The position numbers and the translations under genes are program-made. From positions 1-36,479 of the forward strand of contig JAILGF010000101.1 in the NCBI GenBank assembly GCA_024696945.1: a stretch of 36,479 nucleotides of DNA, read 5' to 3'. How positions within the stretch are numbered: position 1 is the stretch's first letter; each line of letters starts with the position of its first letter. Source of the DNA: Lachnospiraceae bacterium (GTDB lineage Bacteria; Bacillota; Clostridia; Lachnospirales; Lachnospiraceae). Positions 16,391 to 25,669 of the stretch are shown piece by piece. The notes under the pieces were generated by a model. That model searched no databases. It was not told where the DNA came from and was given only the letters and a program-made list of their open reading frames with translations.

Positions 16391-17931
16391 TGTTTTCTTC
16401 CTCCTTTATATTCTTTACCAATTTTGTAGAAAATTGATTTTTTTAGAGTCTTATTCTCTGCATAATACTTTAGTAATCCTGAAACAGTATCATCATTTCC
16501 ATCTGAAAACTTTGGATAATCATATGCCTTTCTCATCAAGCTATCCGACTCATCTCCTGGATTTCTTAAGGAAAAATATGCACATGATACCTTATGGGCT
16601 AAATCAACTTGCTCCTCATCCAATTTTTCTAACGATTTCATCTTATTCAGGACATCAACATACTCATCAATAGTTTTAGGTTCTATGCATACGCCAAGCT
16701 CTCCATAAGCTGAAAATCCGGCACACACCGCAGGGATACCGTGTGATGGAAATTCCAATCCACATGTACCCGTAACAGTAATGACTCCATCAGCAATATC
16801 ATATAGGGATTCCGTACTTACATTATCATTCAATATATACATACATTTCTTGTTACTATATCGTTCGAAAATGTCATACACTCCATCGCCCTCATTGTAT
16901 ACTTTTCTTCCTGGATGCGCTTTCAACAACCAATTTACCGTTTCGATTTTACTTATTATCTTAAGGGTTTCAACTAACCACATATAATAATCTCGGTATA
17001 GCGACTTATTTGTAGTTGTGTTTGCATCATCTGAAAAGCAATGAGCCATAACAACTACATTCTTCTTGTTTATATCCGCACCGCTTTCCCTTACCCATTC
17101 TTCCTTTGTTATAACCCTTTTGTTGGCGTAAGCATCCTCAGCATCAACATCAGTTAATCCTTTTAATCTGTGGTCATAGTACGAAGCTGCCCATTTCTTG
17201 TAATCGATATTATCATGATCAATTGTTGCCATTGCGTTCCTGAGTTCGTAATTCCACAATTCACACGGAGTAATGCCAAGACCAACCTTATCGCCGAATT
17301 CGATTATCCTATTGCCATTTGTACACTGTATAAGCTCTGCACCATATTTTTCTGCCATAATAATTACTGGACCATACCAATATCCAGTCTCATGAACAAT
17401 AAAGTACTTTGGTTTATTCCTTTTAAATTGTATTGCAATGCTATTGTAAGCCCACAAAAAAGCTATCACCTTCTTCATATCCGAACTTCTAATCTTATTA
17501 ATTGTATAAACTTCACCTTGTGTTCGTATTATGAAATCAGCTAAATACTTTCCCATTTTTATTCCGTTAATAGTGAACTCATACAACTTACTCTCCGTAT
17601 TATGAAATACAAAAAGTTCTACCGCCATGAATAGTGTTTTTAATAACACACCTCTATTTTTGATTGATATAACATTCGCGCCAAATGCTTTACATATATC
17701 AGAGAAGTTTTCGTCTAAATTAGGAGATAACACAAAAATGTTATCTGCATTACCTTTATCTACAAGTCCGTTTGCAAATAACAACTTTGGCAGACTTGTA
17801 CTCCAGTATTCCTGTGAATAAGCATCTACATACACATTACCTGCATTTTCAGATATCATATCATCTTTCTTAAAATCTAGCGAGATTTTTCCCAACAGTT
17901 CCTTTAACATTGGTATATTTCCAAAATCCAC
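16363..17931 (-). CDS. Large capsule-type glycosyltransferase with HP motif
   Basis: A 522-residue protein not assigned to a named family. Its C-terminal half resembles capsular KDO/sialic-type GT-B transferases: NWLLKAHPGRK (HP at 339-340), then an ADGVITVTGTCGLEFPSHG segment (380-398) like the S/T nucleotide-binding motif, then IPAVCAG. Such transferases often use CMP-activated acidic sugars, which fits the downstream CMP-sugar module; this is inference. The start is taken as GTG 17931 with GGAGGAAA upstream; Met8 (17910) is an alternative. It overlaps the pseB start by 28 bases. Confidence 0.65.
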   Translation of the reverse strand: MDFGNIPMLKELLGKISLDFKKDDMISENAGNVYVDAYSQEYWSTSLPKLLFANGLVDKGNADNIFVLSPNLDENFSDICKAFGANVISIKNRGVLLKTLFMAVELFVFHNTESKLYEFTINGIKMGKYLADFIIRTQGEVYTINKIRSSDMKKVIAFLWAYNSIAIQFKRNKPKYFIVHETGYWYGPVIIMAEKYGAELIQCTNGNRIIEFGDKVGLGITPCELWNYELRNAMATIDHDNIDYKKWAASYYDHRLKGLTDVDAEDAYANKRVITKEEWVRESGADINKKNVVVMAHCFSDDANTTTNKSLYRDYYMWLVETLKIISKIETVNWLLKAHPGRKVYNEGDGVYDIFERYSNKKCMYILNDNVSTESLYDIADGVITVTGTCGLEFPSHGIPAVCAGFSAYGELGVCIEPKTIDEYVDVLNKMKSLEKLDEEQVDLAHKVSCAYFSLRNPGDESDSLMRKAYDYPKFSDGNDDTVSGLLKYYAENKTLKKSIFYKIGKEYKGGRKQCLTTSRFL

Positions 17932-17954
17932 TTATCCATTTCCTCCGCAAATTA

Positions 17955-18557
17955 TTAGTGTTCGATTCTCTTGACAATCTTCGCAGGGTTTCCCGCAACA
18001 ACAGTAAACGGCTCGACATCATGTGTGACAACGCTCTTTGCCCCAACTATTGCTCCTCTGCCAATAGTTACACCTTTTAGGATAGAAGCTCCAAAACCAA
18101 TCCACACATCATCTTCTATGACGATATCTTTAGATACAATTTTAGACCAATCAATATTTCTAGAACTATTAACACCACGTAAATAGTACAGTGTGTTATA
18201 TAAATCATTATGCCTTTCCTCAATATCATAGGAGTGCGAATTTGTTGTATAAATTGTTACATCAAAAGATATTACAACATGGTTTCCTATAAATATACCA
18301 GAATCCGCAGCTACCATCATCGATCCAGCACCAAATGTCGTTGCATTTCCAATTTCTATTATTCCATTACTATTTTCAATTATAAGAGAACCACCAATAA
18401 TACAGTCTTCTCCAATAGATATACAAGGTAATCTGTCTGTTCCCTCACGGATGTCCCATCGAAAGTCGTTACGGAGAATCGTCCCTTTCGCGATATTTAT
18501 CCTATTATCTCGCTTTAATCTCCAACTCGTTTTTATCCGTTTAATCTTTGATAGCAT
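17955..18557 (-). CDS. Left-handed beta-helix (hexapeptide) sugar O- or N-acyltransferase
   Basis: A 200-residue acyltransferase of the WcaF/Maa type. Hexapeptide repeats begin near residue 40, and the long segment around YTTNSHSYDIEERHND resembles the active-site loop carrying the catalytic His. The C-terminus has IEDDVWIGFGASILKGVTIG and VVAGNPAKIVK, the family's coil and acetyl-CoA-binding end. It probably acetylates a repeat-unit sugar or a glycan side group. The gene starts inside the last 17 bases of the pyruvyltransferase gene. Confidence 0.85.
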   Translation of the reverse strand: MLSKIKRIKTSWRLKRDNRINIAKGTILRNDFRWDIREGTDRLPCISIGEDCIIGGSLIIENSNGIIEIGNATTFGAGSMMVAADSGIFIGNHVVISFDVTIYTTNSHSYDIEERHNDLYNTLYYLRGVNSSRNIDWSKIVSKDIVIEDDVWIGFGASILKGVTIGRGAIVGAKSVVTHDVEPFTVVAGNPAKIVKRIEH

Positions 18558-19605
18558 GACTAAGTTCCTCTTTCAACAACTTTATAGATTGTGCTCTTTG
18601 TGTCTGAATAGTATGTGTTATATACTCGTAACTTAGCCTTTTTTGAAGAACTAATGATAAGTCATTTTTTCCATTTACTAAGAGTCTGTCCTTATACTCG
18701 ATACCAAATTGTTCCAGAAGGTTTGATATCTTAGTAACCTTATCATCCATCAAAATATTTATAAATGGTTTCTGATTCTTAATTGCAAATATTGTACCGT
18801 GGAATGAATTCGTGATAACAATATCTGCATGCTCAAATGCAGCATACCATTGATACTGACTTGGGTATTGGATGTTCACATCTGCCCATGCGAAAGCGTT
18901 TCCTATACAGACAATCTTCTTTCCTTGCTCCTTCGCATACGATACTATCTGATCTTTGTTTGCCTCTATAAAACCAAATGTATAGATTAGGATATAATCC
19001 CTGTAAAGCCAATTCTTATCAGAAAGATTTTTGAAATCATATAACAAAGTCGGATCAAGCACCAGTTCCGCTTCTCTTCCTGTATTTGATCTGACAATCC
19101 TTTGTGAATTACTATCTCGGACGGACAGAGCCTTTATCCTGTCCACTGATTCAACAACCTCATCCGGCCATTTGATATCGGAATCTGATTGACCACAACT
19201 TACCGCATATGTGATCATCGGTGTTTTTTCAATCCCAACGCCAAAGTAGGTATAATCTTTGGAAGTTATGAGGTGATTGATATTAAAAATTTCATCACTG
19301 CCAAGGATTATCAGATCATACCCAAGTCCATCGATTTCTTTTGCAGTATGTACCTTTTTGCTTAAGAATTCATAGTCCCTCTCCGTCTTTTTGAAACTCA
19401 TCCTATAATGAATTCTTTTGACCATAAAGGGGATGTTTTTCGAGACAACCCAATAAGGCTCCACATCCCAGTAACTGTGCCATGACTGATAGGCTATGAT
19501 TTCCGCATTATATCCCATACTTCTTAGAGTGTGTACTAAAGCATAAGTATGAGCTCTTGCTCCATGGTTCATGGCATAATACCATGTAAGAATTCCTATT
19601 TTCAC
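18541..19605 (-). CDS. Polysaccharide pyruvyl transferase family protein (CsaB/WcaK-like)
   Basis: A 354-residue protein with the family's start, KIGILTWYYAMNHGARAHTYAL. It also has a GSDEIFNIN segment and the C-terminal NSFHGTIFAIKNQKPF motif that carries the conserved Ser-Phe-His. These enzymes transfer pyruvate from PEP to a sugar as a ketal, adding negative charge to surface glycans. The GTG start at 19605 overlaps the TGA of the preceding truncated frame as GTGA. An F420-hydrogenase-beta-like gene lies on the other side of the IS110 element; these two families often sit together in EPS loci, so the IS and a broken gene have probably been inserted between partners. Confidence 0.87.
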   Translation of the reverse strand: MKIGILTWYYAMNHGARAHTYALVHTLRSMGYNAEIIAYQSWHSYWDVEPYWVVSKNIPFMVKRIHYRMSFKKTERDYEFLSKKVHTAKEIDGLGYDLIILGSDEIFNINHLITSKDYTYFGVGIEKTPMITYAVSCGQSDSDIKWPDEVVESVDRIKALSVRDSNSQRIVRSNTGREAELVLDPTLLYDFKNLSDKNWLYRDYILIYTFGFIEANKDQIVSYAKEQGKKIVCIGNAFAWADVNIQYPSQYQWYAAFEHADIVITNSFHGTIFAIKNQKPFINILMDDKVTKISNLLEQFGIEYKDRLLVNGKNDLSLVLQKRLSYEYITHTIQTQRAQSIKLLKEELSHAIKD

Positions 19606-19787
19606 TTGACCTCAACATCCTCCAAAAGCATACTGGTTTTTCTTTCAAGTTTCATCAATATCCGGTCTCTAAGCTTATGATTAAGATATCTCATAATTAT
19701 CCTTGTTTGATATTTACGAAGCAGTAAATCATACATTCCTTTCATTCTCATATACTGTGCCATAATACATTCAGATGCCGTGGACTT
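19602..19787 (-). pseudogene. C-terminal stump of an unidentified operon gene cut near the IS110 element
   Basis: An open frame of 61 residues, with the first ATG at 19763 giving 53 residues (MAQYMRMKGMYDLL to LLEDVEVK), runs to a TGA that overlaps the pyruvyltransferase GTG start. Overlapping GTGA coupling argues that this was the real end of an operon gene. Its 5' side is blocked by TAA at 19788-19790, about 65 bases before the IS110 left end. It is basic, rich in Arg/Lys/Met/Leu and probably helical; no family is recognised. A flippase, a glycosyltransferase or another F420-type protein are all possible. It could also be a small intact gene from 19763. Confidence 0.4.
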
Positions 19788-19958
19788 TTAATTGTTTCCT
19801 GTATCTTCGACTACTGGTAGAAGTGTATTGCCGCTACATTATCTGAATTGTTTATAGCTGGATGTGACAGATAGTTTAGAGCACTTATTTCAATCAAGGA
19901 TACGATGATAATCGTTGGTGGATATCACAGTATCAATCATAATTAAAGGAGAACGTTC

Positions 19959-21120
19959 ATACTCTACGTTGGCATTGACATCGCCAAACTCAATCACTGC
20001 GTCTGTGCCATCTCTTCAAACGGCGAAGTGCTACTCGAGCCATTTAAATTTACGAATGACAATGATGGCTTCCACACCTTGGTCTCTAAGCTCAATCAAT
20101 TTGAGAAAGACAAGGTCATCATTGGTCTTGAATCAACGGCTCACTACGACAACAACCTGTGGCCTTCTGATTCCTAAAGGCTACCATGTTTGCCTTATCA
20201 GCCCTATTGAGACTTGTACCATGCGTAAGAACAACATACGCAAAACAAAGACTGATAGGGTTGATACCTACATTATTTGTAAAACTTAAATGATGCAGCC
20301 TCACCGGTTCATCACGCTGTACGACATCGGTCTTATGCAGCTCAATAACCTGGGACGGTTCAGACAGAAGACCGTGAAGCAGCGAACACGATTAAAGATC
20401 CAGCTGACTTCTTACGTTGATCAGTTTTTCCCTGAACTGCAGTATTTCTTCAAGTCAGGAATACATCAAAAGGGCTGCTATGCGCTTCTTAAAGAAGCAC
20501 CATCGCCGGAAGCCATTGCTTCTATGCACCTGACTCATCTCACAAATGTCTTGAAATCGTCCTCACACGGCCATTTCAAGAAAGAAACCGCTGTAGAATT
20601 AAGAGTTCTGGCACAGAAGTCTATCGACACTAGCGACAAATCTTTATCTATTCAGATAACTCAGTCCATTGAGCAGATCGAGTTATTGGATAGGCAATTG
20701 GAACTGATCGAATCAGAGATGGCAGATACCTTCAAATCTCTGGATTCTGTAATAATGACCATTCCAGGTATTGGCTATACCAACGGTGGGATGATCCTCG
20801 GTGAAATCGGTGACATCACCAGATTCTCTAATCAAAGCAAACTGCTTGCTTTCGTAGGGCTGGATCCGTCTGTATATCAGTTTGGAAACTTTGAAGCCAA
20901 GCGGACGCGTATGTCTAAACGCGGCTCAAGAGCCTTGCGCTTTGCGCTTATCAATGCGGCACATAACGTAGTGGAGAATAACCCAACATTTGCTGCTTAC
21001 TATGATCAGAAGCGGTCAGAAGGTCGTAATCACTACAGTACTCTGGAGCATTGTGCTGGAAAGCTGGTAAGAATCATAAACAAGATGCTTACCGATAACG
21101 TTGCCTTTAACCTAGACTGA
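19959..21120 (+). pseudogene. IS110-family transposase, start lost, one frameshift and one stop
   Basis: IS110 recombinases pair a RuvC-like DEDD domain with a C-terminal serine-containing domain. The first frame reads LYVGIDIAKLNHC (first Asp) and IIGLESTAHYDNN (Glu) and ends at TAA 20175. A frameshift near 20160-20175 leads to LLIPKGYHVCLISP and KTDRVDTYII (last acidic cluster), broken by TAA at 20287-20289 where a Leu is expected. The rest (20290-21120, 276 aa) is intact, with [30 protein letters not shown] and the [15 protein letters not shown] segment of the Tnp_20-like domain. The initiation codon looks like ATA at 19959 behind AAAGGAG. Three defects make it inactive. Confidence 0.85.
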
Positions 21121-21173
21121 GCAGATGTCTTTCATACTTTTTTGAAGGCCTCTGCCGGAGGTCTTGTTAGAGT
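21121..21173 (+). terminator. Hairpin after the IS110 transposase
   Basis: About 25 bases after the transposase stop, GGCCTC and GAGGTC flank a five-base loop (21147-21163), followed by CTTGTTAG rather than a clear T-run. It could be a weak terminator or part of a structured noncoding right end. Confidence 0.3.
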
Positions 21174-21383
21174 TATGCTTTTATAGATCAGCTACAAAAC
21201 AAAAATCTCAAAAATTTATTCTTGACTTTTCATAGCTGGTCTTTAGCCTGTTTACAGGACAGACCTTGTCGCACAAACCTCAGTCAATACACTTCATTTT
21301 TCACCTCATGAAAATTATGCATAATGGAAACACGTACATGAAGCGAAAAAAATACGACAATACAGTGACCCAACTATACGACA

Positions 21384-22523
21384 TTATCGTAGTTGATCCT
21401 TTACTTTTTCAGTATCTGCACCCAGTTTATCTAAAAGTTTTCCGCGCAATCTGCAAGAGACTCTGAAAAGCAACGGATTATCATTTAATTTGCGCAAACA
21501 TCTGATTTTGTCCAACCTTCTGACAATGCTTTCATTATGAAATTGTTTCAAGCCAGTTCCGTACCTTTGGGAGCTCGCTAGCTCATATGCTCCATTAGTT
21601 ACATACTCAAGCTGCAAACTCTCTCGGAGAGTGCCAAGTAACACTTCCCCGTATTTGGTATTTGCGCTGATAATTGCCCTCTTTTGTTTCACTCCATTTT
21701 CCTCATTAACTTTGTGCCAGGCATCTCCTACAGAGATATCTGCTGACAATCCATACATTTTTCTGCACTCCAGACAAGTCCTATTCGCCGAGAAAAAATC
21801 CATCGTAAACTTATATTTTTCATCCGGGCATTCATATACATTTCCTTTGTCATCTTCGATATGAATCAGTTTCCTATCTCCGATTCTACTCTGATAATCT
21901 CTTACCTCGCCTTTCGCTACATCAAATCCGGTTTCGTGCTTAATGAATCTTCTAAAGCCCTCATATGTCCTACCAATAGTACAAAACAAGCTGATTGTGA
22001 TTACCTTATCCATCTGCCCTGTAAGCTTGCAGTAATTTTTGATTCCATCGATATGGCATGGTAGCCCAACAACAGCAAGTTTATTATACTGTTTTATCTT
22101 TTTTACATTTATTAACTGATTTGATGTGTGATAATAAGATCCGGAATGCTTTAGAACATCTCCTTCGTTCTCTATCACATCGCCATATATGTTAGCATGA
22201 TGATCAAAGAAAGCTACTATTGCAGCATCAATCTGGCCTGTTCTGAACAGGTGCATCAAGGTTTCAGACACGATTCCGCCGGAAGCAGAATTTGTAACCA
22301 CATGTTCATCCTTGCTCCTTCCAATCGCAACCGTATCAACCTGACTTAATTCTTCCTTTTCTTTCAACTGCTCAACCGGGCAAAGCTTAGAGCATACACC
22401 GCAGTTATCACAGAGTTCCGTATTACGGTCACAGAAACTGCCATCTTTGTCCTCTATTATTCTGATAGCTTTCTTATGACACATTGCCTCGCACAGCCCA
22501 CATCCTATGCATTCTTTATCCAC
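21384..22523 (-). CDS. Coenzyme F420 hydrogenase/dehydrogenase beta-subunit-like iron-sulfur protein
   Basis: This 379-residue protein opens with two 4Fe-4S motifs (CIGCGLCEAMC from residue 5 and CDNCGVCSKLCP from about 38). The FrhB-type C-terminal domain follows, with SGGIVSETL, GLPCHIDGIKNYC, CTIGRTYEGFRRF, CLECRKMYGLSADISVGD. It is probably a flavin/Fe-S reductase. Members in EPS loci, often beside pyruvyltransferases, are thought to act in glycan modification, but the reaction is not established. The start is GTG at 22523; no earlier in-frame start exists because it lies within the upstream glycosyltransferase end (8-base overlap). About 140 bases downstream of its stop is the IS110 end. 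Confidence 0.87.
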   Translation of the reverse strand: MDKECIGCGLCEAMCHKKAIRIIEDKDGSFCDRNTELCDNCGVCSKLCPVEQLKEKEELSQVDTVAIGRSKDEHVVTNSASGGIVSETLMHLFRTGQIDAAIVAFFDHHANIYGDVIENEGDVLKHSGSYYHTSNQLINVKKIKQYNKLAVVGLPCHIDGIKNYCKLTGQMDKVITISLFCTIGRTYEGFRRFIKHETGFDVAKGEVRDYQSRIGDRKLIHIEDDKGNVYECPDEKYKFTMDFFSANRTCLECRKMYGLSADISVGDAWHKVNEENGVKQKRAIISANTKYGEVLLGTLRESLQLEYVTNGAYELASSQRYGTGLKQFHNESIVRRLDKIRCLRKLNDNPLLFRVSCRLRGKLLDKLGADTEKVKDQLR

Positions 22524-23631
22524 TAGCTGTCACCTTCTTGTAGACATCCACCGTCTGTTTTGCTATCTCATCCCACGAAAACAGCTTCAGCCTCTCTTTG
22601 CCCTTTCTAATCATATCCGTTCTCAATTCCGAATCGTTTAGAAGCTTCTTTATCTGCTCTCTCATATCATTTTCATTCTCTGGATTGAAGTAGAGAACCG
22701 CATCCCCACCAACTTCAGGCATTGAACTGGTATTGCTGATTACCGCAGGGCAACCACATGTAAATGCTTCTAGCGTTGGAATGCCAAACCCCTCGTAAAG
22801 GGACGGAAATACAAAAGCTAATGCGTTTGTATACGCTGCGATAAGCGCGTCATCATTCGCGTTCATCTGCACAACCTGATCATTAACTTCTTTGATCCTA
22901 TTCACTTCATCTTCAGTAAATTTTCCTCCACCTACGCAAAGCAGATAGAGTGATTTATCATTTGCAAGCAGAGGCTTGACCGCATTTACAAAACCATTGA
23001 AATTTTTATATCCGCCACGCTGCCCAACAAAGAGGATATATTTTTCAGGAAAGTTAACTGTTTTACCGCTTGTGATATTCTTTGAACTTCCTTTCATGCT
23101 CGTTCCGATATAGATCACGCTAATCTTGTTCTCGGGAACGTCGGGATACAGTTTGAGTATGTCATGCTTTGTACTTTCGGATATTGCTATCACATGATCG
23201 GCTTTATATATGCACTCTTTCTTGTTTGCAATCACCCTGTCAAGACTCGAATCCTTTTTTTTGACCTCTTCAATCATATCATATACGGTCACGACTTTTT
23301 TCACATCAGGGATTGTCAAAGCATAAGGGGCATAATATGTAAGATGTAGGATATCAGCCCCCCTTGCTTTTCTTTTCGTAATAGTTTGATTCAGCATATG
23401 ACCGCAAAGCCTCAGCGGTCTGCGAATCATGGACGACTTGATATCAAGAAAGGCAGAGCCCTCATTAATACCGTTGTATCCATTGAAATAATGATTCGTG
23501 CTGAATTTACAGTTTATGTCAGTATGAGCCAAATTCAACCTCTCAATGGTATTTATAAGTTCATAATAATATCTTGATATTCCGCCGTATTTTTGATTAT
23601 AGAGAACTTGATAATCGTAGTAGATGTTCAT
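22516..23631 (-). CDS. GT4-family glycosyltransferase 1
   Basis: A 371-residue GT-B retaining glycosyltransferase. The N-terminus MNIYYDYQVLYNQKYGGISRYYYEL carries the acceptor-domain Gly-rich loop. YILFVGQRGGYKNFNGF opens the donor domain and SLYEGFGIPTLEAFTCGCPAV holds the E-x7-E nucleotide-sugar-binding motif. It extends the lipid-linked repeat unit on the cytoplasmic face; the sugar is unknown. ATGA overlaps with the Wzy-like gene upstream and an 8-base overlap with the F420-like gene downstream show tight coupling. Confidence 0.9.
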   Translation of the reverse strand: MNIYYDYQVLYNQKYGGISRYYYELINTIERLNLAHTDINCKFSTNHYFNGYNGINEGSAFLDIKSSMIRRPLRLCGHMLNQTITKRKARGADILHLTYYAPYALTIPDVKKVVTVYDMIEEVKKKDSSLDRVIANKKECIYKADHVIAISESTKHDILKLYPDVPENKISVIYIGTSMKGSSKNITSGKTVNFPEKYILFVGQRGGYKNFNGFVNAVKPLLANDKSLYLLCVGGGKFTEDEVNRIKEVNDQVVQMNANDDALIAAYTNALAFVFPSLYEGFGIPTLEAFTCGCPAVISNTSSMPEVGGDAVLYFNPENENDMREQIKKLLNDSELRTDMIRKGKERLKLFSWDEIAKQTVDVYKKVTASG

Positions 23632-24878
23632 CTAGCATCTCCTTCCGAAATTAATAGTTTCCCTTCCACCGCAACCTGCTTCAACGCGCCATTATCCGAT
23701 CGTTTTGCTCCGCTTTCATCTATCATTCCATATACGAACGGCATCAGGAAAATAAGATAGGCACCGTTAAAAATAGTATGAACAGCGCCAAGAACTATTA
23801 TTGATAATATTAGCATCTTTGTAACGAAATCATTTGATCTTTTCCACATTCTAATTATTATTATTGACGTTATGATAAATCCAAATAAACCTGTACCATA
23901 TGCTATAAAGGCCCAACTTGGAAAATATGTAACTGTGTCTGATGCGAAATAGTATACAGTATGTGAACCATACCCCTTCCCAAACAAAAAATTAATTCCC
24001 TGCAAATCTCCAAGGGTAAAATATCCACCTACCCTTCCAAGAAAAGCATTTCCTCCCACATACGATTTATTGAAAACTCGTTCCATTGTGCTGTATCCTA
24101 TTGGGCTAAATAAGAACAATCCTACTGCAGCCATTCCAATGAGCATAAGAATAAGATAATTAGCTTTATTCTTTTTCAGCAAAATGCCTCGTATTATATA
24201 GATTCCCCAAAATGAAAAAGTCAAACCAACTCCCATCCCAGAAGTAGAGCATACAACACCAAAAGAATATATAAGCGCTCTTTTGATATCCTTTTTCTCA
24301 CTAAATAATGCAATTAATATTCCAACAAATATAAAAGAGAAATATGCCGAAGGTTCTCTAAATATCGATGTCGATCTAAGAAAACGTTCTGCCAACATAT
24401 AATGGTCATTAGCGGGTATCAGCATCCATGATTTTATATAACCAAGAATCAGTATTTTGAATCCATAAAATAATATACCTTGAATTACTACAAAGACCAC
24501 AGACAAATCACATAACACAGTATAATATGTACAAATCGACTTATAATCTATCAATCTGTAACCATATAATAAGATTATTAAGGATACATATATCACATTC
24601 TTCATCACTATAGGAAAGCATGCAGAAAAAGCCGTCCCGCTGAACAATAGAGAAACCATTAATGATAGGGCATATAATCCCCATAACATAATTTCATTAT
24701 CTATCAATAATCCTTTTCCATTAGTGAATCCAGCATTTACAAATAAAAAATGTATAATGATAAAACATATTACAATGAATAAACCTATATCCATAACAGG
24801 TATAGGACTCTTATACATTGTTAATAATGGGAAAAAAGCTATCAAAAAACCGCTGATCTGCTTTGCGTTGACTCGCAT
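23628..24878 (-). CDS. Wzy-like O-antigen/capsule polymerase, polytopic membrane protein
   Basis: A very hydrophobic protein of 416 residues with about eleven predicted membrane spans and a larger extracytoplasmic loop around residues 260-310 (VGGNAFLGRVGGYFTLGDLQG to FFGKGYGSHT-like). A pattern of R-x-GG-Y-F followed by GKGYGS after a long loop is typical of Wzy/O-antigen polymerases, which link lipid-carried repeat units. The frame opens with GTG at 24893, but ATG 24878 follows GAGAGGATTGGAA and is preferred. The gene ends by an ATGA overlap with the GT4 gene. Sequence identity in this family is low, so the call rests on topology and context. Confidence 0.8.
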   Translation of the reverse strand: MRVNAKQISGFLIAFFPLLTMYKSPIPVMDIGLFIVICFIIIHFLFVNAGFTNGKGLLIDNEIMLWGLYALSLMVSLLFSGTAFSACFPIVMKNVIYVSLIILLYGYRLIDYKSICTYYTVLCDLSVVFVVIQGILFYGFKILILGYIKSWMLIPANDHYMLAERFLRSTSIFREPSAYFSFIFVGILIALFSEKKDIKRALIYSFGVVCSTSGMGVGLTFSFWGIYIIRGILLKKNKANYLILMLIGMAAVGLFLFSPIGYSTMERVFNKSYVGGNAFLGRVGGYFTLGDLQGINFLFGKGYGSHTVYYFASDTVTYFPSWAFIAYGTGLFGFIITSIIIIRMWKRSNDFVTKMLILSIIVLGAVHTIFNGAYLIFLMPFVYGMIDESGAKRSDNGALKQVAVEGKLLISEGDAR

Positions 24879-24907
24879 TTCCAATCCTCTCACTTACACA
24901 ACCGTGC

Positions 24908-25669
24908 TTAAACTATCTTTTTAATTAAACCCTCCAAGACACACTTCACATAACTCAAAGATAAAATCAAACCATTTCCTACATGATGTTTCTTTCGAAC
25001 TAGCAAACCTTCCATCATAGCCTTATTAGAGGTCTGTGACACTCCGAGCAACGAGAAATTTGAAATGACAGATTCAAGCATTAGAAACTCGACACCACAT
25101 TTCTTCATTCTCAATATATAATCATAATCAGATGCATATCTATACGATAGGTCATACAACCCCTTTTCCATATATATTTCTCTTCTGATAAAGCAAGTTG
25201 GATGAGCTATCATTTTTTGTGGAAGCATAGAAGCACTATACCCCGAATATCCGACCGTTCCATGTTCGTTAAACTCTCTAATTATTCCATAAAAAATCCC
25301 AATCTGCGGATTTGAATCCGCCGCTTCTTTCATATCAGCAAGCGCATGATTAGTATAATAGTCATCACTATTTACAATACCAATCAATTTACCTCTTGAC
25401 ATGCGAATCCCTTTGTTCATTGCATCATATATGCCTCTATCCGGTTCACTTATGTATTTATACTCTGCTCCAATTTCTTCAAAAAGCAAATCATAGCTTT
25501 TGACAATATCCATCGTCCTGTCTGATGAAGCCCCATCAACTATTATGTACTCAAAATCCTGACATTTCTGATTTAGTACACCTTCAATAGTTTTGTCTAT
25601 GGTTTTTTCGCTATTATAGCAAACCGTTATGATTGAAAAATAAGGCCTTCTCTTCGCTATTTCTGTCAT
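24908..25669 (-). CDS. GT2-family glycosyltransferase
   Basis: A 253-residue GT-A inverting glycosyltransferase: FSIITVCYNSEKTI at the N-terminus, VDGASSDRT with the nucleotide-binding Asp, SEPDRGIYDAMNKGI, and NSDDYY as the metal-binding DxD region. A short C-terminal extension ends at LIKKIV. Members with EPDRGIYDAMNKG belong to a WcaA/WbbD-like clade that adds sugars to exopolysaccharide repeat units. The gene starts by ATGA overlap with the preceding acetyltransferase. Confidence 0.9.
   Translation of the reverse strand: MTEIAKRRPYFSIITVCYNSEKTIDKTIEGVLNQKCQDFEYIIVDGASSDRTMDIVKSYDLLFEEIGAEYKYISEPDRGIYDAMNKGIRMSRGKLIGIVNSDDYYTNHALADMKEAADSNPQIGIFYGIIREFNEHGTVGYSGYSASMLPQKMIAHPTCFIRREIYMEKGLYDLSYRYASDYDYILRMKKCGVEFLMLESVISNFSLLGVSQTSNKAMMEGLLVRKKHHVGNGLILSLSYVKCVLEGLIKKIV

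Larger units (their letters stand above)
19854..21239 (+). mobile_element. IS110-family insertion sequence, decayed
   Basis: This element of about 1.4 kb holds a single IS110-type transposase (DEDD N-terminus plus Tnp_20-like C-terminus) in broken frames. The 8-base sequence ATAGCTGG occurs at 19854-19861 and again at 21232-21239 after CTTGACTTTTC, a plausible pair of core/junction repeats. IS110 elements lack classic terminal inverted repeats. Known family members encode a bridge RNA in a noncoding end; here the candidates are 19862-19950 and 21121-21231. The exact ends are inferred from the 8-base repeats only. Confidence 0.72.

Noticed and set aside
21239-21264. Inverted repeat GTCT...CCTGT/ACAGG...AGAC beside the IS110 right end as a regulatory hairpin
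   Set aside because: It is short, lies in noncoding flank, and has no T-run or gene next to it. It may be an IS target structure, but there is no left-flank counterpart to support that.
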